Assembly: GCF_002796605.1 (NCBI RefSeq)
Contig: NZ_CP024923.1
Span: forward strand, 1,860,001 to 1,924,000
Length of the DNA: 64,000 nt
Direction of reading: 5' to 3'
Origin: Sphingomonas psychrotolerans
GTDB lineage: Bacteria; Pseudomonadota; Alphaproteobacteria; Sphingomonadales; Sphingomonadaceae
The translations under genes and the position numbers were made by a program. The notes beneath the pieces are model-generated. The model ran no database searches, was not told the DNA's origin, and saw only the letters and a program-made list of their open reading frames with translations. Below are positions 51,196 through 59,368 of the stretch, piece after piece. Every line of letters starts with the position of its first letter. Positions within the stretch are counted from its first letter, which is position 1.

Positions 51196-52226
51196 GACCG
51201 GTACGCACCCTTATCGTCGACGACAGCGCATCGATGCGGGCGACGCTGAAGCGCATGCTTTCGGCCGATCCCGAGATCGAGGTGGTCGGCATGGCGCCCG
51301 AGCCGTTCGCGGCACGCGATATGATCAAGCAGCTCAACCCCGATGTGCTGACGCTCGACATCGAGATGCCGGGGATGGACGGGCTGTCGTTCCTCGAGCG
51401 CATCATGCGTCTCCGCCCGATGCCGGTCGTGATGTGCTCGACGCTCACGGCGCGCGGCGCTGAAGTCACGATCGAGGCGCTGCGCCTCGGCGCAGTCGAT
51501 TATGTCACCAAGCCGAGCGGTACGCCCGAAGATATCGAGCGCGACGCTGCTTTGCTGTGCGAGAAGGTCAAGACCGCCGCACGCTCGGTCGCGCGCGCCG
51601 GGCCGGCCCGCCTCCCCCAGCAGCCCAGCGTCGCCGGCGGCAGTGCGGGCAAGTTGATCGCGATCGGATCCTCCACCGGCGGCGTCGAGGCATTGTTCTC
51701 GCTGCTGCCGGCGCTGCCCGCGGATTGCCCGCCGGTGCTGATCGTCCAGCACATGCCGGCGAGCTTCACCCGCAGCTTCGCGCAACGCCTGGACGCCGAA
51801 TGTCGGGTTCGGGTCATGGAAGCTACGGAAGGTGCGACGGTCCAGCCTGGAACCGTCTATATTGCACCTGGGGGCGAAACGCACATGGAGCTCTCTGGCA
51901 GTGTCGCCGGGCGCATTAAACTGCGTTCCGGGGATCTCGTCACTGGCCATCGGCCCTCGGTCGATGTGCTGTTCCGCTCGGTGGCGCCGCTTGGCGCCTC
52001 GGTGGTGGGCGTGATTCTGACCGGAATGGGTCAGGACGGCGCCGAAGGTCTGCTGGCGTTGCGCCGGGCTGGTGCCCGCACACTCAGCCAGAGCCGCGAC
52101 ACCTGCGTCGTGTGGGGCATGCCCCGCGCGGCGGTGGAGCTCGGCGCGGTCGAGAAGGAAGTTGGTTTGTCTGCCATGCCTGAGGCGATCCTCAAGGCAT
52201 GCCGTGAAAAGGTTGGGAGCGTCTGA
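51192..52226 (+). CDS. cheB: Receptor methylesterase/deamidase CheB
   Basis: A 344-residue two-domain enzyme. The receiver has VDDSASM and phospho-acceptor Asp56 (LTLDIEMPGMDG). A linker leads to the esterase with the catalytic Ser region IGSSTGGVEA, His region IVQHMPASFT and Asp in GMGQDGAEG. It removes methyl groups from receptors after CheA signalling. The ATG overlaps the cheR stop. Confidence 0.96.
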   Translation: MRPVRTLIVDDSASMRATLKRMLSADPEIEVVGMAPEPFAARDMIKQLNPDVLTLDIEMPGMDGLSFLERIMRLRPMPVVMCSTLTARGAEVTIEALRLGAVDYVTKPSGTPEDIERDAALLCEKVKTAARSVARAGPARLPQQPSVAGGSAGKLIAIGSSTGGVEALFSLLPALPADCPPVLIVQHMPASFTRSFAQRLDAECRVRVMEATEGATVQPGTVYIAPGGETHMELSGSVAGRIKLRSGDLVTGHRPSVDVLFRSVAPLGASVVGVILTGMGQDGAEGLLALRRAGARTLSQSRDTCVVWGMPRAAVELGAVEKEVGLSAMPEAILKACREKVGSV

Positions 52227-52615
52227 TGCCTGCTGCTGCAGCAATCAAGGTGATGGTCGTGGACGACCAGACCAGCATGCGTGCGATGATCCGTCGCGCG
52301 CTGCAGGATCTGGGGTTCAAGGACGTGCGCGACAAGCCGGGCGCAGTCGAGGCGCTCTCGGCAATCAAGGCCGATCGCGTCCATCTGGTGATCTCGGACT
52401 TCAACATGCCCGAGATGGACGGTCTCCAGTTCCTAGAGGCGGTGCGCACCGATCCAGTGATCGGCAAGACCGTGTTCATCATGCTCACCGGTTCGGCCGA
52501 CAAGGAGATCGTCCAGAAGGCCGCCGCGCTCGGCGTGAACAACTATGTCGTCAAGCCGTTCGCGCCCGCCGCGCTCAAGGAAAAAATCGAACGCGTGTTC
52601 GGCGAGCTGACCTGA
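52226..52615 (+). CDS. cheY: Chemotaxis response regulator CheY (second copy)
   Basis: A 129-residue receiver resembling enteric CheY: VMVVDDQTSMRAMIRRALQD, Asp58 in VISDFNMPEMDG, Thr in MLTGSAD and Lys in YVVKPF. It is more CheY-like than the first copy, so it is the better candidate for motor binding, the other acting as a sink or side channel. Overlaps cheB by one base. Confidence 0.94.
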   Translation: MPAAAAIKVMVVDDQTSMRAMIRRALQDLGFKDVRDKPGAVEALSAIKADRVHLVISDFNMPEMDGLQFLEAVRTDPVIGKTVFIMLTGSADKEIVQKAAALGVNNYVVKPFAPAALKEKIERVFGELT

Positions 52616-53139
52616 TGCGACGCGTGGCGATCGTCCAGGGCGAGAATGCCATCGTGGCGGAGCCGGACGTCGTCATCACGACTCTGCTCGGCAGCTGCGT
52701 GGCGGCGTGTCTCTACGACCCCGTCGCAAAGGTGGGTGGTATGAACCACTTCCTTCTCGGCGAACCCAGCGCGGACCACCGCGTCTCGGTCGGAGACATG
52801 CAGCGTTACGGCGTTCACGCCATGGAGCTTCTGATCAACGGGATGATGAAGAAGGGTGCGATGCGCACCCGGCTGCGCGCGCATTTATATGGCGGCGCCA
52901 ACATCGTCTCGGGCCTCGGCTCGATCGGCTCTTCGAACGCCGCGTTCGCGCATCGCTTCATGAAGACCGAAGGCATCGAGGTTGCGCATAGCGACGTCGG
53001 CGGCACTTCGGCGCGCAAGATCGAGTTCCTTCCCCAAGAGGGCCGCAGCCGCTGCACCAAGGTCGCGGATCGCGTTCCCGATCGTCCACCCGTCCCCGTT
53101 GCCCTGCCGCCCGTCGGCGGAGACCTGGAGCTGTTTTGA
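52615..53139 (+). CDS. cheD: Chemoreceptor glutamine deamidase CheD
   Basis: A 174-residue deamidase with catalytic Cys28 in TTLLGSCVAACLYD and His45 in GGMNHFLL. Other CheD signatures are YGVHAMELLINGM and LYGGANIV. It converts receptor glutamines to glutamates. Its TGATG junctions show coupling with both neighbours. Confidence 0.95.
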   Translation: MRRVAIVQGENAIVAEPDVVITTLLGSCVAACLYDPVAKVGGMNHFLLGEPSADHRVSVGDMQRYGVHAMELLINGMMKKGAMRTRLRAHLYGGANIVSGLGSIGSSNAAFAHRFMKTEGIEVAHSDVGGTSARKIEFLPQEGRSRCTKVADRVPDRPPVPVALPPVGGDLELF

Positions 53140-53474
53140 TGTCGTGTCTGCCCGTGCCCGCCCAATCGCCGTCGGTCGAGCCCATGCCCGGCTACGACCC
53201 CTATTCGGGCGCGCTCCACAGCGTGATGGCCGGCGAACTGCGCGAGATGCGCGACATGCTGGAGCGGCTCGCCGAAGTCCTGGTGGGCGACGCGCATTTC
53301 GCAACTTCCTATATCGAGCAACTCCAGACGTTCGACTATTTGATCCAGCATGCCGACGAGTGCGTGAACCTGCTCGATCGGATCGCCAGCGGCGAAGATT
53401 CGCTGACCGCGATCAGCCATGTTCGCCTCGGCGAGGTGCAGAACCGCATCCGCACCGCGCTCAGAAGCTGCTGA
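53139..53474 (+). CDS. Chemotaxis operon protein of unknown function (helical, possibly CheZ-like)
   Basis: A 111-residue, mostly helical acidic protein. A central helix contains LQTFDYLIQHADECVNLLD. This resembles by eye the acidic-and-glutamine pattern (D/Q...Q) of CheZ and CheX-type phosphatase helices, but no family was recognised. Placement between cheD and motB with overlapping junctions, and the lack of any other phosphatase in the operon, make a CheY-phosphatase role possible but unproven. Confidence 0.7.
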   Translation: MSCLPVPAQSPSVEPMPGYDPYSGALHSVMAGELREMRDMLERLAEVLVGDAHFATSYIEQLQTFDYLIQHADECVNLLDRIASGEDSLTAISHVRLGEVQNRIRTALRSC

Positions 53475-53475
53475 C

Positions 53476-54333
53476 ATGGCGAGCTTTGGCGGCAACAATC
53501 GCCCGATCATCATCAAGAAGGTCAAGAAGGTCGTCGGCGGACATCATGGCGGCGCGTGGAAGGTCGCCTATGCCGATTTCGTGACTGCGATGATGGCCTT
53601 CTTCATGCTGCTCTGGCTGATCTCCAATCCCGACAAGGAGCGGCTGAAGGGCCTCGCCCAATATTTCACGCCCACCGTCGGCGAGAGCTCTCCCACGACT
53701 CCGCTGCAGGGCGCATCCGAAGGCGCCGGCGGCCGTTCGCGCAAGAATTCCACCGACAGCAGCAAGGCACAGGGTACGCCCACCAGCGAGGCAGCCGTCG
53801 CTGGCGCCGCACGCGGCGGCACCGCCAATGTTCCCGACGCGTCGATGCGCGTGCTCGCCTCCGAGTTGCAGATCGCGCTCGATTCCTCGTCGCGGGATTC
53901 GGGCCAGAAGAAGAACGTCCAGATCGATCCGGGCCGCGATGGGCTGCGCATCACGCTGATGGATACCGACCAGCAGTCGATGTTCCGCCTCAACACCGCC
54001 GAGCTCAATCCCTACGCCCGTGCGATGCTCGCCAAGGTCGCGGCCAAACTCGGCACCTCGGGCACCCAGATCGCGATCGAAGGCCATACCGACGGCGCCG
54101 GCGGCATCCAGAGCGATGCCAATTGGCGGTTGTCGGGCGAACGCGCCCTCGCCGCGCGGTCGGCGCTGATCGCTTCTGGCATGACGCCCGACCGCTTCGC
54201 CGAGATCGTCGCGATGGGCGCCACCAGGCCGGTCTATCCCGACCAGCCCAACCGTCCCGAGAATCGCCGCATCACCGTGGTGCTCAAGGCTGAGGCCTCG
54301 GCCCTGCCGAGCGATTCGAGCTTCAGATTCTGA
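53476..54333 (+). CDS. motB: Flagellar motor stator protein MotB
   Basis: A 285-residue protein with cytoplasmic basic start, one helix with the proton-binding Asp34 (YADFVTAMMAFFMLLWLIS), a Ser/Gly-rich plug and linker region, and a C-terminal OmpA-like peptidoglycan-binding domain (IAIEGHTDGAGG and RLSGERALAARSAL). It anchors the stator to the wall. It starts one base after the unknown gene's stop, far downstream of motA in the same operon. Confidence 0.96.
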   Translation: MASFGGNNRPIIIKKVKKVVGGHHGGAWKVAYADFVTAMMAFFMLLWLISNPDKERLKGLAQYFTPTVGESSPTTPLQGASEGAGGRSRKNSTDSSKAQGTPTSEAAVAGAARGGTANVPDASMRVLASELQIALDSSSRDSGQKKNVQIDPGRDGLRITLMDTDQQSMFRLNTAELNPYARAMLAKVAAKLGTSGTQIAIEGHTDGAGGIQSDANWRLSGERALAARSALIASGMTPDRFAEIVAMGATRPVYPDQPNRPENRRITVVLKAEASALPSDSSFRF

Positions 54334-54339
54334 GGACAC

Positions 54340-54780
54340 ATGAAAAAGATCCTGTTCCTCCTCATCGTTCTGCTCGCGGGCCTTGGTCTCGGCGGCGGCG
54401 CTGCCTATGCGACCGTGATGCTCCTCGGCCCCGGGCCGGCGGCCGCGACCGCACATGTGGCGGAGACCGACAAGACTTTCGTCGATGCGGGCAAGATACT
54501 CGCACCGCTGGTCTTCGCCGACGGCCGGCTGTCGGGCTATGTCCAGTTCCAGATCCAGCTCGAAGTTCCCGCCGAAAAGGCCGAGTTCGTCGCGGCACGG
54601 ATGCCGCTGCTGCTCCACGCGATCAACATGCGCACCTATCGCACGCCGATGGCGGCGGGTCCCGACGGGCTGATCCCCGATCTCGAGACCTTCCGGAAAG
54701 TCGTCATGCACGCCGGACCCGAGGCATTCGGCGCCGGCGTGCTCCGGAAAGTCGCCGTGACGCAGGCCAACCCGGCATGA
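54340..54780 (+). CDS. FliL-like flagellar membrane protein
   Basis: A 146-residue protein with an N-terminal helix (KKILFLLIVLLAGLGLGGGA), a short spacer and a periplasmic domain with YVQFQIQLEVPAEKAEFVAA. Size, topology and position after motB suit FliL, which stabilises stators, but similarity is weak. It ends the motA-motB transcription unit. Confidence 0.5.
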   Translation: MKKILFLLIVLLAGLGLGGGAAYATVMLLGPGPAAATAHVAETDKTFVDAGKILAPLVFADGRLSGYVQFQIQLEVPAEKAEFVAARMPLLLHAINMRTYRTPMAAGPDGLIPDLETFRKVVMHAGPEAFGAGVLRKVAVTQANPA

Positions 54781-54871
54781 CCCGGAGCGTAATTTTACGG
54801 ACGACACAGCCCTCCCTTCCTTATGCCAATAAGGCTCGGCGAGGGGATCCCATCGACCAGGAGGGACAGCC

Positions 54872-55495
54872 ATGCACCTGACCCAGATCCAGAACGCCGA
54901 AGCCGAGCTTGCCGCCGATCGCGCCCCGCGCACGGTCACCACGTTGCTGGTCGGCAAGCTGCTCAGCCGCGGCGCGGCCGAGCATCTGTGCCGCATCCGC
55001 AACATCTCGATGACGGGCATGATGCTCGAGACGCACCATACCCTCGGTCATGGCAGCTGGGTGACGGTCGAGCTGCGTAACGGCGACCGGCTCCAAGGCA
55101 GCGTCGCGTGGAGCAGCGAGGGCCGTGCCGGCGTCGAGTTCGCCGAGGCGATCAACGTCGACCATATCCTCGCACAAGCCAAAGCCAGCCTCGAGCGCTT
55201 CTGCGGCCCGGCGCCGCGCGCGCCGCGCTTCGACGTCGAATGCGTCGCGCGGATCAGCTGCTTCGGCCGCCATATCGACGTGACGCTCGAGAACATCTCT
55301 CAGAGCGGCGCGCGCATTTCGATGCCCAAGCCGCCGCGCGAAGATACCGAGATCATCCTGTCGGTCCCCGGCCTCCCCTCGCGCCGCTGCACGACGCGCT
55401 GGGCGACCGACGACAAGGCCGGCCTGATCTTCCTCGAGCCGATCGCCTATAACGACCTCGGCCCCTGGCTCGAGCACTGCACCCTCGACAGCTGA
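54872..55495 (+). CDS. Double PilZ-domain protein
   Basis: A 207-residue protein with two PilZ-like barrels. The first (about 20-95) has RNISMTGMMLE and lacks a clear RxxxR. The second (about 115-200) has PRFDV and ENISQSGARIS, matching [D/N]xSxxG. PilZ proteins bind cyclic di-GMP, often to slow flagella or control polysaccharide. Only the second domain looks capable of binding. AGGAGGG precedes the ATG. The leader has a palindrome CCTTATGCCAATAAGG at 54819-54834. Confidence 0.85.
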   Translation: MHLTQIQNAEAELAADRAPRTVTTLLVGKLLSRGAAEHLCRIRNISMTGMMLETHHTLGHGSWVTVELRNGDRLQGSVAWSSEGRAGVEFAEAINVDHILAQAKASLERFCGPAPRAPRFDVECVARISCFGRHIDVTLENISQSGARISMPKPPREDTEIILSVPGLPSRRCTTRWATDDKAGLIFLEPIAYNDLGPWLEHCTLDS

Positions 55496-55885
55496 GGGTC
55501 GTGGGAATGGCAAGTCGGTAGCCAACCGGGCGGTTGGATCAGCGGTCGAGACCAACCTTTTAGTTGGCTCGAAAAGCACGGTTTTGCGTCGATCTTAACC
55601 GAGTCAAGCGAACCGGGCCTGCTGACGCTTGACTCGCTTTCGCATTTGCGAGTCAACCGCTATACCGGCCGGCGGCGCAAACCGGGCGCCATGACATGCG
55701 GAAGCTGTTGCCGGTCCATCTCCGGACGAAAGCAGAACATTTCCTACATTTCCAGCGGCGATACGCAGAGGCCGTCAATCCTGCCCCGAGGGGGAGGATC
55801 GCCGAGTGCACGTCAGTGCTCGAATGAAAAGGGTCCCGGCTTTCCCCAAGGCCCTTTCGTATCGAGTGCGCGTGCGGCCCACTCG
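55496..55885. other. 390-bp convergent intergenic region with several hairpins
   Basis: No gene seen. CCAACC/GGTTGG pairs occur at 55521-55536 and 55552-55567 and can also pair across each other. CGAGTCAAGCG (55600-55610) pairs perfectly with CGCTTGACTCG (55626-55636), and a third GCGAGTCAA follows at 55648. On the minus strand an AAAGGG/CCCTTTT stem at about 55828-55856 probably ends the fliP transcript. Confidence 0.6.
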
Positions 55886-56632
55886 CTACGTCGCGAAACT
55901 CTTCACCAGCGACCCCGCCACCAGCGCCCAGCCATCGACCAGCACGAAGAAGATGATCTTCATCGGCAAGGATATCGTCGGCGGCGGCAGCATCATCATG
56001 CCCATCGCCATCAGCACCGCAGACACCGCGAGGTCGATCACGAGGAACGGCAGCAGCAGCAGGAAGCCGATCTCGAACGCGCGACGCAGCTCGGAGATCA
56101 TGAACGCAGGCGCCAGCGTCGTCAGCGGCGCCTCGGCGCGGCTCGTGATCGGCTTGTTGGCCAGATCGGCGAACAGTTTGAGGTCGCTGTCGCGCACCTG
56201 GCTCAGCATGAATACGCGGAACGGCGCGACGGTCTTCTCGAAAGCGACCTGCTCGGTGATCTTGCCCTTGGTATAGGGGTCGACCCCTTCGCTCCACGCC
56301 TTCTCGAAGGTCGGCGCCATCACGAAGAACGACAGGAACATCGCGAGGCTGATGATCACCGGGTTGGGCGGCACGCCTGGCGCGCCGATTCCGGTACGCA
56401 GCAGCGACAGCGCCACCACGATTCGGGTGAAGCTGGTCACCGTCATCAGCAGCCCGGGAGCGAGGCTGAGCACGGTCAGCATCAGCACCATCTGGATCGC
56501 CTTGGCCGAGAGCTGGCCGCCGGCGCCGGTGGCCCCCCCGAGGTTGATGGTCGTGCCGCCGGCCGCCTGCGCGTGCGCTGCCACCGGCAGCAACACGAGC
56601 GCAGCCATGGCGGCGATCAAAAGTTTACGCAT
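55886..56632 (-). CDS. fliP: Flagellar export apparatus protein FliP
   Basis: A 248-residue export-gate subunit with a cleavable signal peptide (MRKLLIAAMAALVLLPVAAH) and the FliP signatures TVLSLAPGLLMTVTSFTRIV, ALSLLRTGIGAPGVPPNPVI and PFLVIDLAVSAVLMAMGMMM. It forms the gate core with FliQ and FliR. It overlaps fliO by 8 bases; a long in-frame extension upstream would cover fliO. Confidence 0.96.
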   Translation of the reverse strand: MRKLLIAAMAALVLLPVAAHAQAAGGTTINLGGATGAGGQLSAKAIQMVLMLTVLSLAPGLLMTVTSFTRIVVALSLLRTGIGAPGVPPNPVIISLAMFLSFFVMAPTFEKAWSEGVDPYTKGKITEQVAFEKTVAPFRVFMLSQVRDSDLKLFADLANKPITSRAEAPLTTLAPAFMISELRRAFEIGFLLLLPFLVIDLAVSAVLMAMGMMMLPPPTISLPMKIIFFVLVDGWALVAGSLVKSFAT

Positions 56633-57212
56633 TGAGCGCCTCGCGCACCGCGGCGCGGTTCCAGCGCTTGGTATCGCGCGGACGGCGGGTGCGCTTGCGG
56701 GGCGCGGTCTGGGGAAGGTCGCCTGTGGCTGTTTCGGCAGCTGCCATTTCGGTCGGCTCGTCATCGCCGTCGTCGTCGACATCATGGCCGTCGTCGCATT
56801 CGTCGTCATTGGCGCCGCGCACTGCTGCGAGCTTGCTGCGCGAGAGATCAACGAGCTTGCCGAAGTTGTTGGTGAAGGCGGCGAAGTCAGCCTGAAAATT
56901 GGCGGCGGGCATGGGCTCTGCGGGAGCCGATGCGACTACCGGCACGGGCGCCGTGATACCGGTCTCGAGCGTCACATGGCCCTCGGGTCCGATCAGGATC
57001 AGATGCTCGCAGCCGTCGCGCCGGATCAATGCGATCGAACGCTTGGCGTCGACCGCAAGGCGCTCGACCAGCTCGACGCGCTTGCGCCCGCTGCCCGAGA
57101 CGCGGCCAGGCAGTTTGATGTCGTAGCGACGCACCACCCACAGCGCGCCGGCGAGCATGCCCAGCACCAGACCCAGCGCCCCGAAGGTGCGCAGCATCGA
57201 AAGAATGTCCAT
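56625..57212 (-). CDS. fliO: Flagellar biosynthesis protein FliO
   Basis: A 195-residue single-pass protein: helix TFGALGLVLGMLAGALWVVR, then a FliO-type cytoplasmic domain (VELVERLAVDAKRSIALIRR and DGCEHLILIGPEG), and a long acidic then basic tail (DDDGDDE, RKRTRRPRDTKRW). FliO helps assemble the FliPQR gate. The ATG overlaps the fliN stop. Confidence 0.88.
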   Translation of the reverse strand: MDILSMLRTFGALGLVLGMLAGALWVVRRYDIKLPGRVSGSGRKRVELVERLAVDAKRSIALIRRDGCEHLILIGPEGHVTLETGITAPVPVVASAPAEPMPAANFQADFAAFTNNFGKLVDLSRSKLAAVRGANDDECDDGHDVDDDGDDEPTEMAAAETATGDLPQTAPRKRTRRPRDTKRWNRAAVREALNA

Positions 57213-57448
57213 CAGTTGCGCGACTTCTTCACGAGTTCGGAGATTTCGAGCGACATGTTCTCGCCGTCGACGAGGATGCGGCCGCGCGCCACCAGCTCGC
57301 CATTCACATAGACCAGGCTGGGATCGTCCTGGCCGCAATCGAGCGGGATCATCGCCCCGCGGCTCATCTTGAGCATCTGCCGGATCGGTATCTCGGCCGA
57401 GCCGAGGACGATCGACATGTCGATCATGATTTCGTCGAGTACGGACAT
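57212..57448 (-). CDS. fliN: Flagellar motor switch protein FliN (short form)
   Basis: A 78-residue SpoA-domain protein: IPIRQMLKMSRGAMIPLDCG and VYVNGELVARGRILVDGENM fit FliN. It is essentially only the SpoA fold with no N-terminal extension. It is part of the C-ring that receives CheY-P. It is first in the fliN-fliO-fliP unit, with an AGGGG-type site before the ATG. Confidence 0.9.
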   Translation of the reverse strand: MSVLDEIMIDMSIVLGSAEIPIRQMLKMSRGAMIPLDCGQDDPSLVYVNGELVARGRILVDGENMSLEISELVKKSRN

Positions 57449-57469
57449 GCGTGCCCCTTTCTGACTGTC

Positions 57470-57496
57470 TTATAGGAAGCAATCCCGACAGCCGGC
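57470..57496 (-). promoter_or_regulatory. Motility-type promoter element before fliN
   Basis: CTATAAG on the minus strand (57470-57476) follows CTTC as at other motility units. A GCCGGC lies 15 bp further upstream. Confidence 0.5.
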
Positions 57497-57505
57497 GCGG
57501 GACCC

Positions 57506-57566
57506 GGCAAATTTTGCCTAGGTACGTTTTTTCCGCCTCCCCGCCCCACCCCCGGCAAGAATTGCC
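57506..57566. repeat. Two copies of a GGCAA(N)TTGCC palindrome upstream of flgC
   Basis: GGCAAATTTTGCC (57506-57518) and GGCAAGAATTGCC (57554-57566) start 48 bp apart in the fliN/flgC divergent region. GG and GC are 8 bases apart, so these are not sigma-54 boxes. They may bind a dimeric flagellar regulator. Confidence 0.55.
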
Positions 57567-57612
57567 TATGATGGAGGAAATGGCCGCTCGGCCGGTTGTG
57601 GAGCTCGACCAA

Positions 57613-58020
57613 ATGGACTTGAAGGCATCACTCGGCGTTTCGGCTTCCGGACTTCGCGCCCAGTCGCTCCGGATGCGCGTCATCGCAGAGAATTTGGCCA
57701 ACCAGGACTCGGTCGCGCAGACTCCCGGCGGCGATCCCTATCGCCGCCGCATCGCGAGCTTCAAAGCCGAGGTCGACCGCGCCACCGGCGCCACCGAAGT
57801 CAAGGTCCAGGGAATCGAGAACGACCGCTCCGATTTCACGCGTATCTATCAGCCCGGCCACCCGGCCGCGGACGGCGAAGGCTATGTGCTCAAGCCCAAT
57901 GTCAACGGTCTCGTCGAGAGCGCCGACATGAAGGCGGCGCAGCGTAGCTACGAAGCCAATCTCAATGCCATCGAGGCCGCCAAGAGCCTTACGATGCGCA
58001 CCATAGACCTTCTCAAGTAA
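57613..58020 (+). CDS. flgC: Flagellar basal-body rod protein FlgC
   Basis: A 135-residue rod protein, normal length. It has the rod/hook N-terminal motif LGVSASGLRAQSLRMRVIAE then NLANQDS and the C-terminal motif SADMKAAQRSYEANLNAIEA. The ATG at 57613 is chosen for its fit to FlgC (MDLKASLGVSASG) and a TGGAG site nine bases upstream; ATGs at 57568 and 57580 are possible. flgB, its usual partner, is not in the window. Confidence 0.94.
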   Translation: MDLKASLGVSASGLRAQSLRMRVIAENLANQDSVAQTPGGDPYRRRIASFKAEVDRATGATEVKVQGIENDRSDFTRIYQPGHPAADGEGYVLKPNVNGLVESADMKAAQRSYEANLNAIEAAKSLTMRTIDLLK

Positions 58021-58031
58021 GAGGAATTTCC

Positions 58032-58346
58032 ATGTCCATTGGAGCACTTGATGCGACTTCTGCCTATGGCAAGGTCGCAGGGATCGGTAACGCCCTCGGC
58101 AAATCGCCCGTCGGCAAGACCGACGGCGCGAGCGGTTTCGGGTCGATGGTCGAGGACCTCGTCACCGGCACTGCCCAGCAGATGCGCGTTGCCGAACAGG
58201 CCTCGGCGATGCAGGTCGCCGGCAAGGGCGATCTGATCGACGTGGTCACTGCGATCGGCGCCGCCGAGACCGCGCTCGACACGATGGTCGCCGTCCGCGA
58301 CCGCGTCGTCAGCGCCTATACCGACATCATGCGGATGCAGATCTGA
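58032..58346 (+). CDS. fliE: Flagellar hook-basal body protein FliE
   Basis: A 104-residue helical protein with the FliE pattern: SGFGSMVEDLVTGTAQQMRV, then DVVTAIGAAETALDTMVAVR and AYTDIMRMQI at the C-terminus. It joins the MS ring to the rod. It lies 11 bp after flgC. Confidence 0.93.
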   Translation: MSIGALDATSAYGKVAGIGNALGKSPVGKTDGASGFGSMVEDLVTGTAQQMRVAEQASAMQVAGKGDLIDVVTAIGAAETALDTMVAVRDRVVSAYTDIMRMQI

Positions 58347-58349
58347 CGT

Positions 58350-58613
58350 ATGTCGCCTAGCGAGGTCATCCAGCTTTCCGAGGCGGCGTTGCTGCTCGTG
58401 CTCACCGTGGTGGGCCCGTTGCTGCTGACCTCGCTGATCGTCGGCACGATCATCGGTCTGCTCCAGGCACTGACCCAGATCCAGGAGACCACGCTCACCT
58501 TCGTGCCCAAGCTGCTCGCCATGGGCCTCGTCTTCCTGCTGATGCTCCCCACCATGGGGCAGGCGCTGTCGGGCTTCATGGCCAAGATCAGCGACCTGAT
58601 CATCACCGGATGA
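58350..58613 (+). CDS. fliQ: Flagellar export apparatus protein FliQ
   Basis: An 87-residue protein with two membrane helices (ALLLVLTVVGPLLLTSLIVG and MGLVFLLMLPTMG region) and the family motif IIGLLQALTQIQETTLTFVP. Part of the FliPQR gate. It overlaps fliR by four bases. Confidence 0.95.
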   Translation: MSPSEVIQLSEAALLLVLTVVGPLLLTSLIVGTIIGLLQALTQIQETTLTFVPKLLAMGLVFLLMLPTMGQALSGFMAKISDLIITG

Positions 58614-59368
58614 TTCTGCCGCCCGATCTCGAATTCCAGGTCTCCGCCTTCTTCATCGTGTTCGCCCGGGTGGGCGCGGTGCTGATGCTGCTGCCGGTGT
58701 TCGGCGAGGATTCGATCCCCGGCCGGATCCGGCTGATGATCGCCTTCGCGATGTCGGCGGCGCTTTACGGCGCGCTAGGCGAGCCTGCGCGCGCGGCGCT
58801 CCAGGGCGGCGCCGTGCTCCCCGCCGTCATCATCACCGAATTGATGACCGGGCTGGCGATGGGAATGATCGTCAAGATCCTGTTCTTCGCGATCTCGATG
58901 GCGGGCTCGATCGTCAGCATGCAGGTCGGCCTGTCCTCCGCGGTGATCTTCGATCCGATGCAGGCGAGCCAGGCGCCGCTCCTTTCCAAGTTCGTCGGGG
59001 TCGCTGCCGCGCTCGTGTGCATGGGCATGCAGGTCCATCACCTATGGCTCGGGTCGATCATCAACAGCTATCAGAGCTTTCCGATCGGCGGCATTCCGCC
59101 GATGCACGATTTCGCCCAGCTCGCGATCGCCGCGATCGGCCGCTCGATGACGCTCGGCATCAGCCTCGCCGCGCCGCTGATCGTCTACGGCATCGTCTTC
59201 AACGTCGCACTCGGACTCTCGGCGCGCATCGCCCCGGCGATCCAGGTCTTCTTCATCGCCCAGCCGCTCAACCTGCTGCTCGGCATCGCCATCTTCGCCG
59301 CCACCATCGGCACCATGCTCACCGTCTTCGCCACTGCGATGGGTGACGCGATGCAGGGCGGTTGGTGA
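58610..59368 (+). CDS. fliR: Flagellar export apparatus protein FliR
   Basis: A 252-residue, multi-helix membrane protein with FliR features: FARVGAVLMLLPVFGEDSIP, ITELMTGLAMGMIVKILFFA and IAPAIQVFFIAQPLNLLLGI. It completes the export gate. Overlaps flhB as TGATG. Confidence 0.95.
   Translation: MILPPDLEFQVSAFFIVFARVGAVLMLLPVFGEDSIPGRIRLMIAFAMSAALYGALGEPARAALQGGAVLPAVIITELMTGLAMGMIVKILFFAISMAGSIVSMQVGLSSAVIFDPMQASQAPLLSKFVGVAAALVCMGMQVHHLWLGSIINSYQSFPIGGIPPMHDFAQLAIAAIGRSMTLGISLAAPLIVYGIVFNVALGLSARIAPAIQVFFIAQPLNLLLGIAIFAATIGTMLTVFATAMGDAMQGGW

Noticed and set aside
57506..57566. GGCAA-TTGCC repeats read as sigma-54 promoters
   Set aside because: GG to GC spacing is 8, not 10, and RpoN does not tolerate that change.
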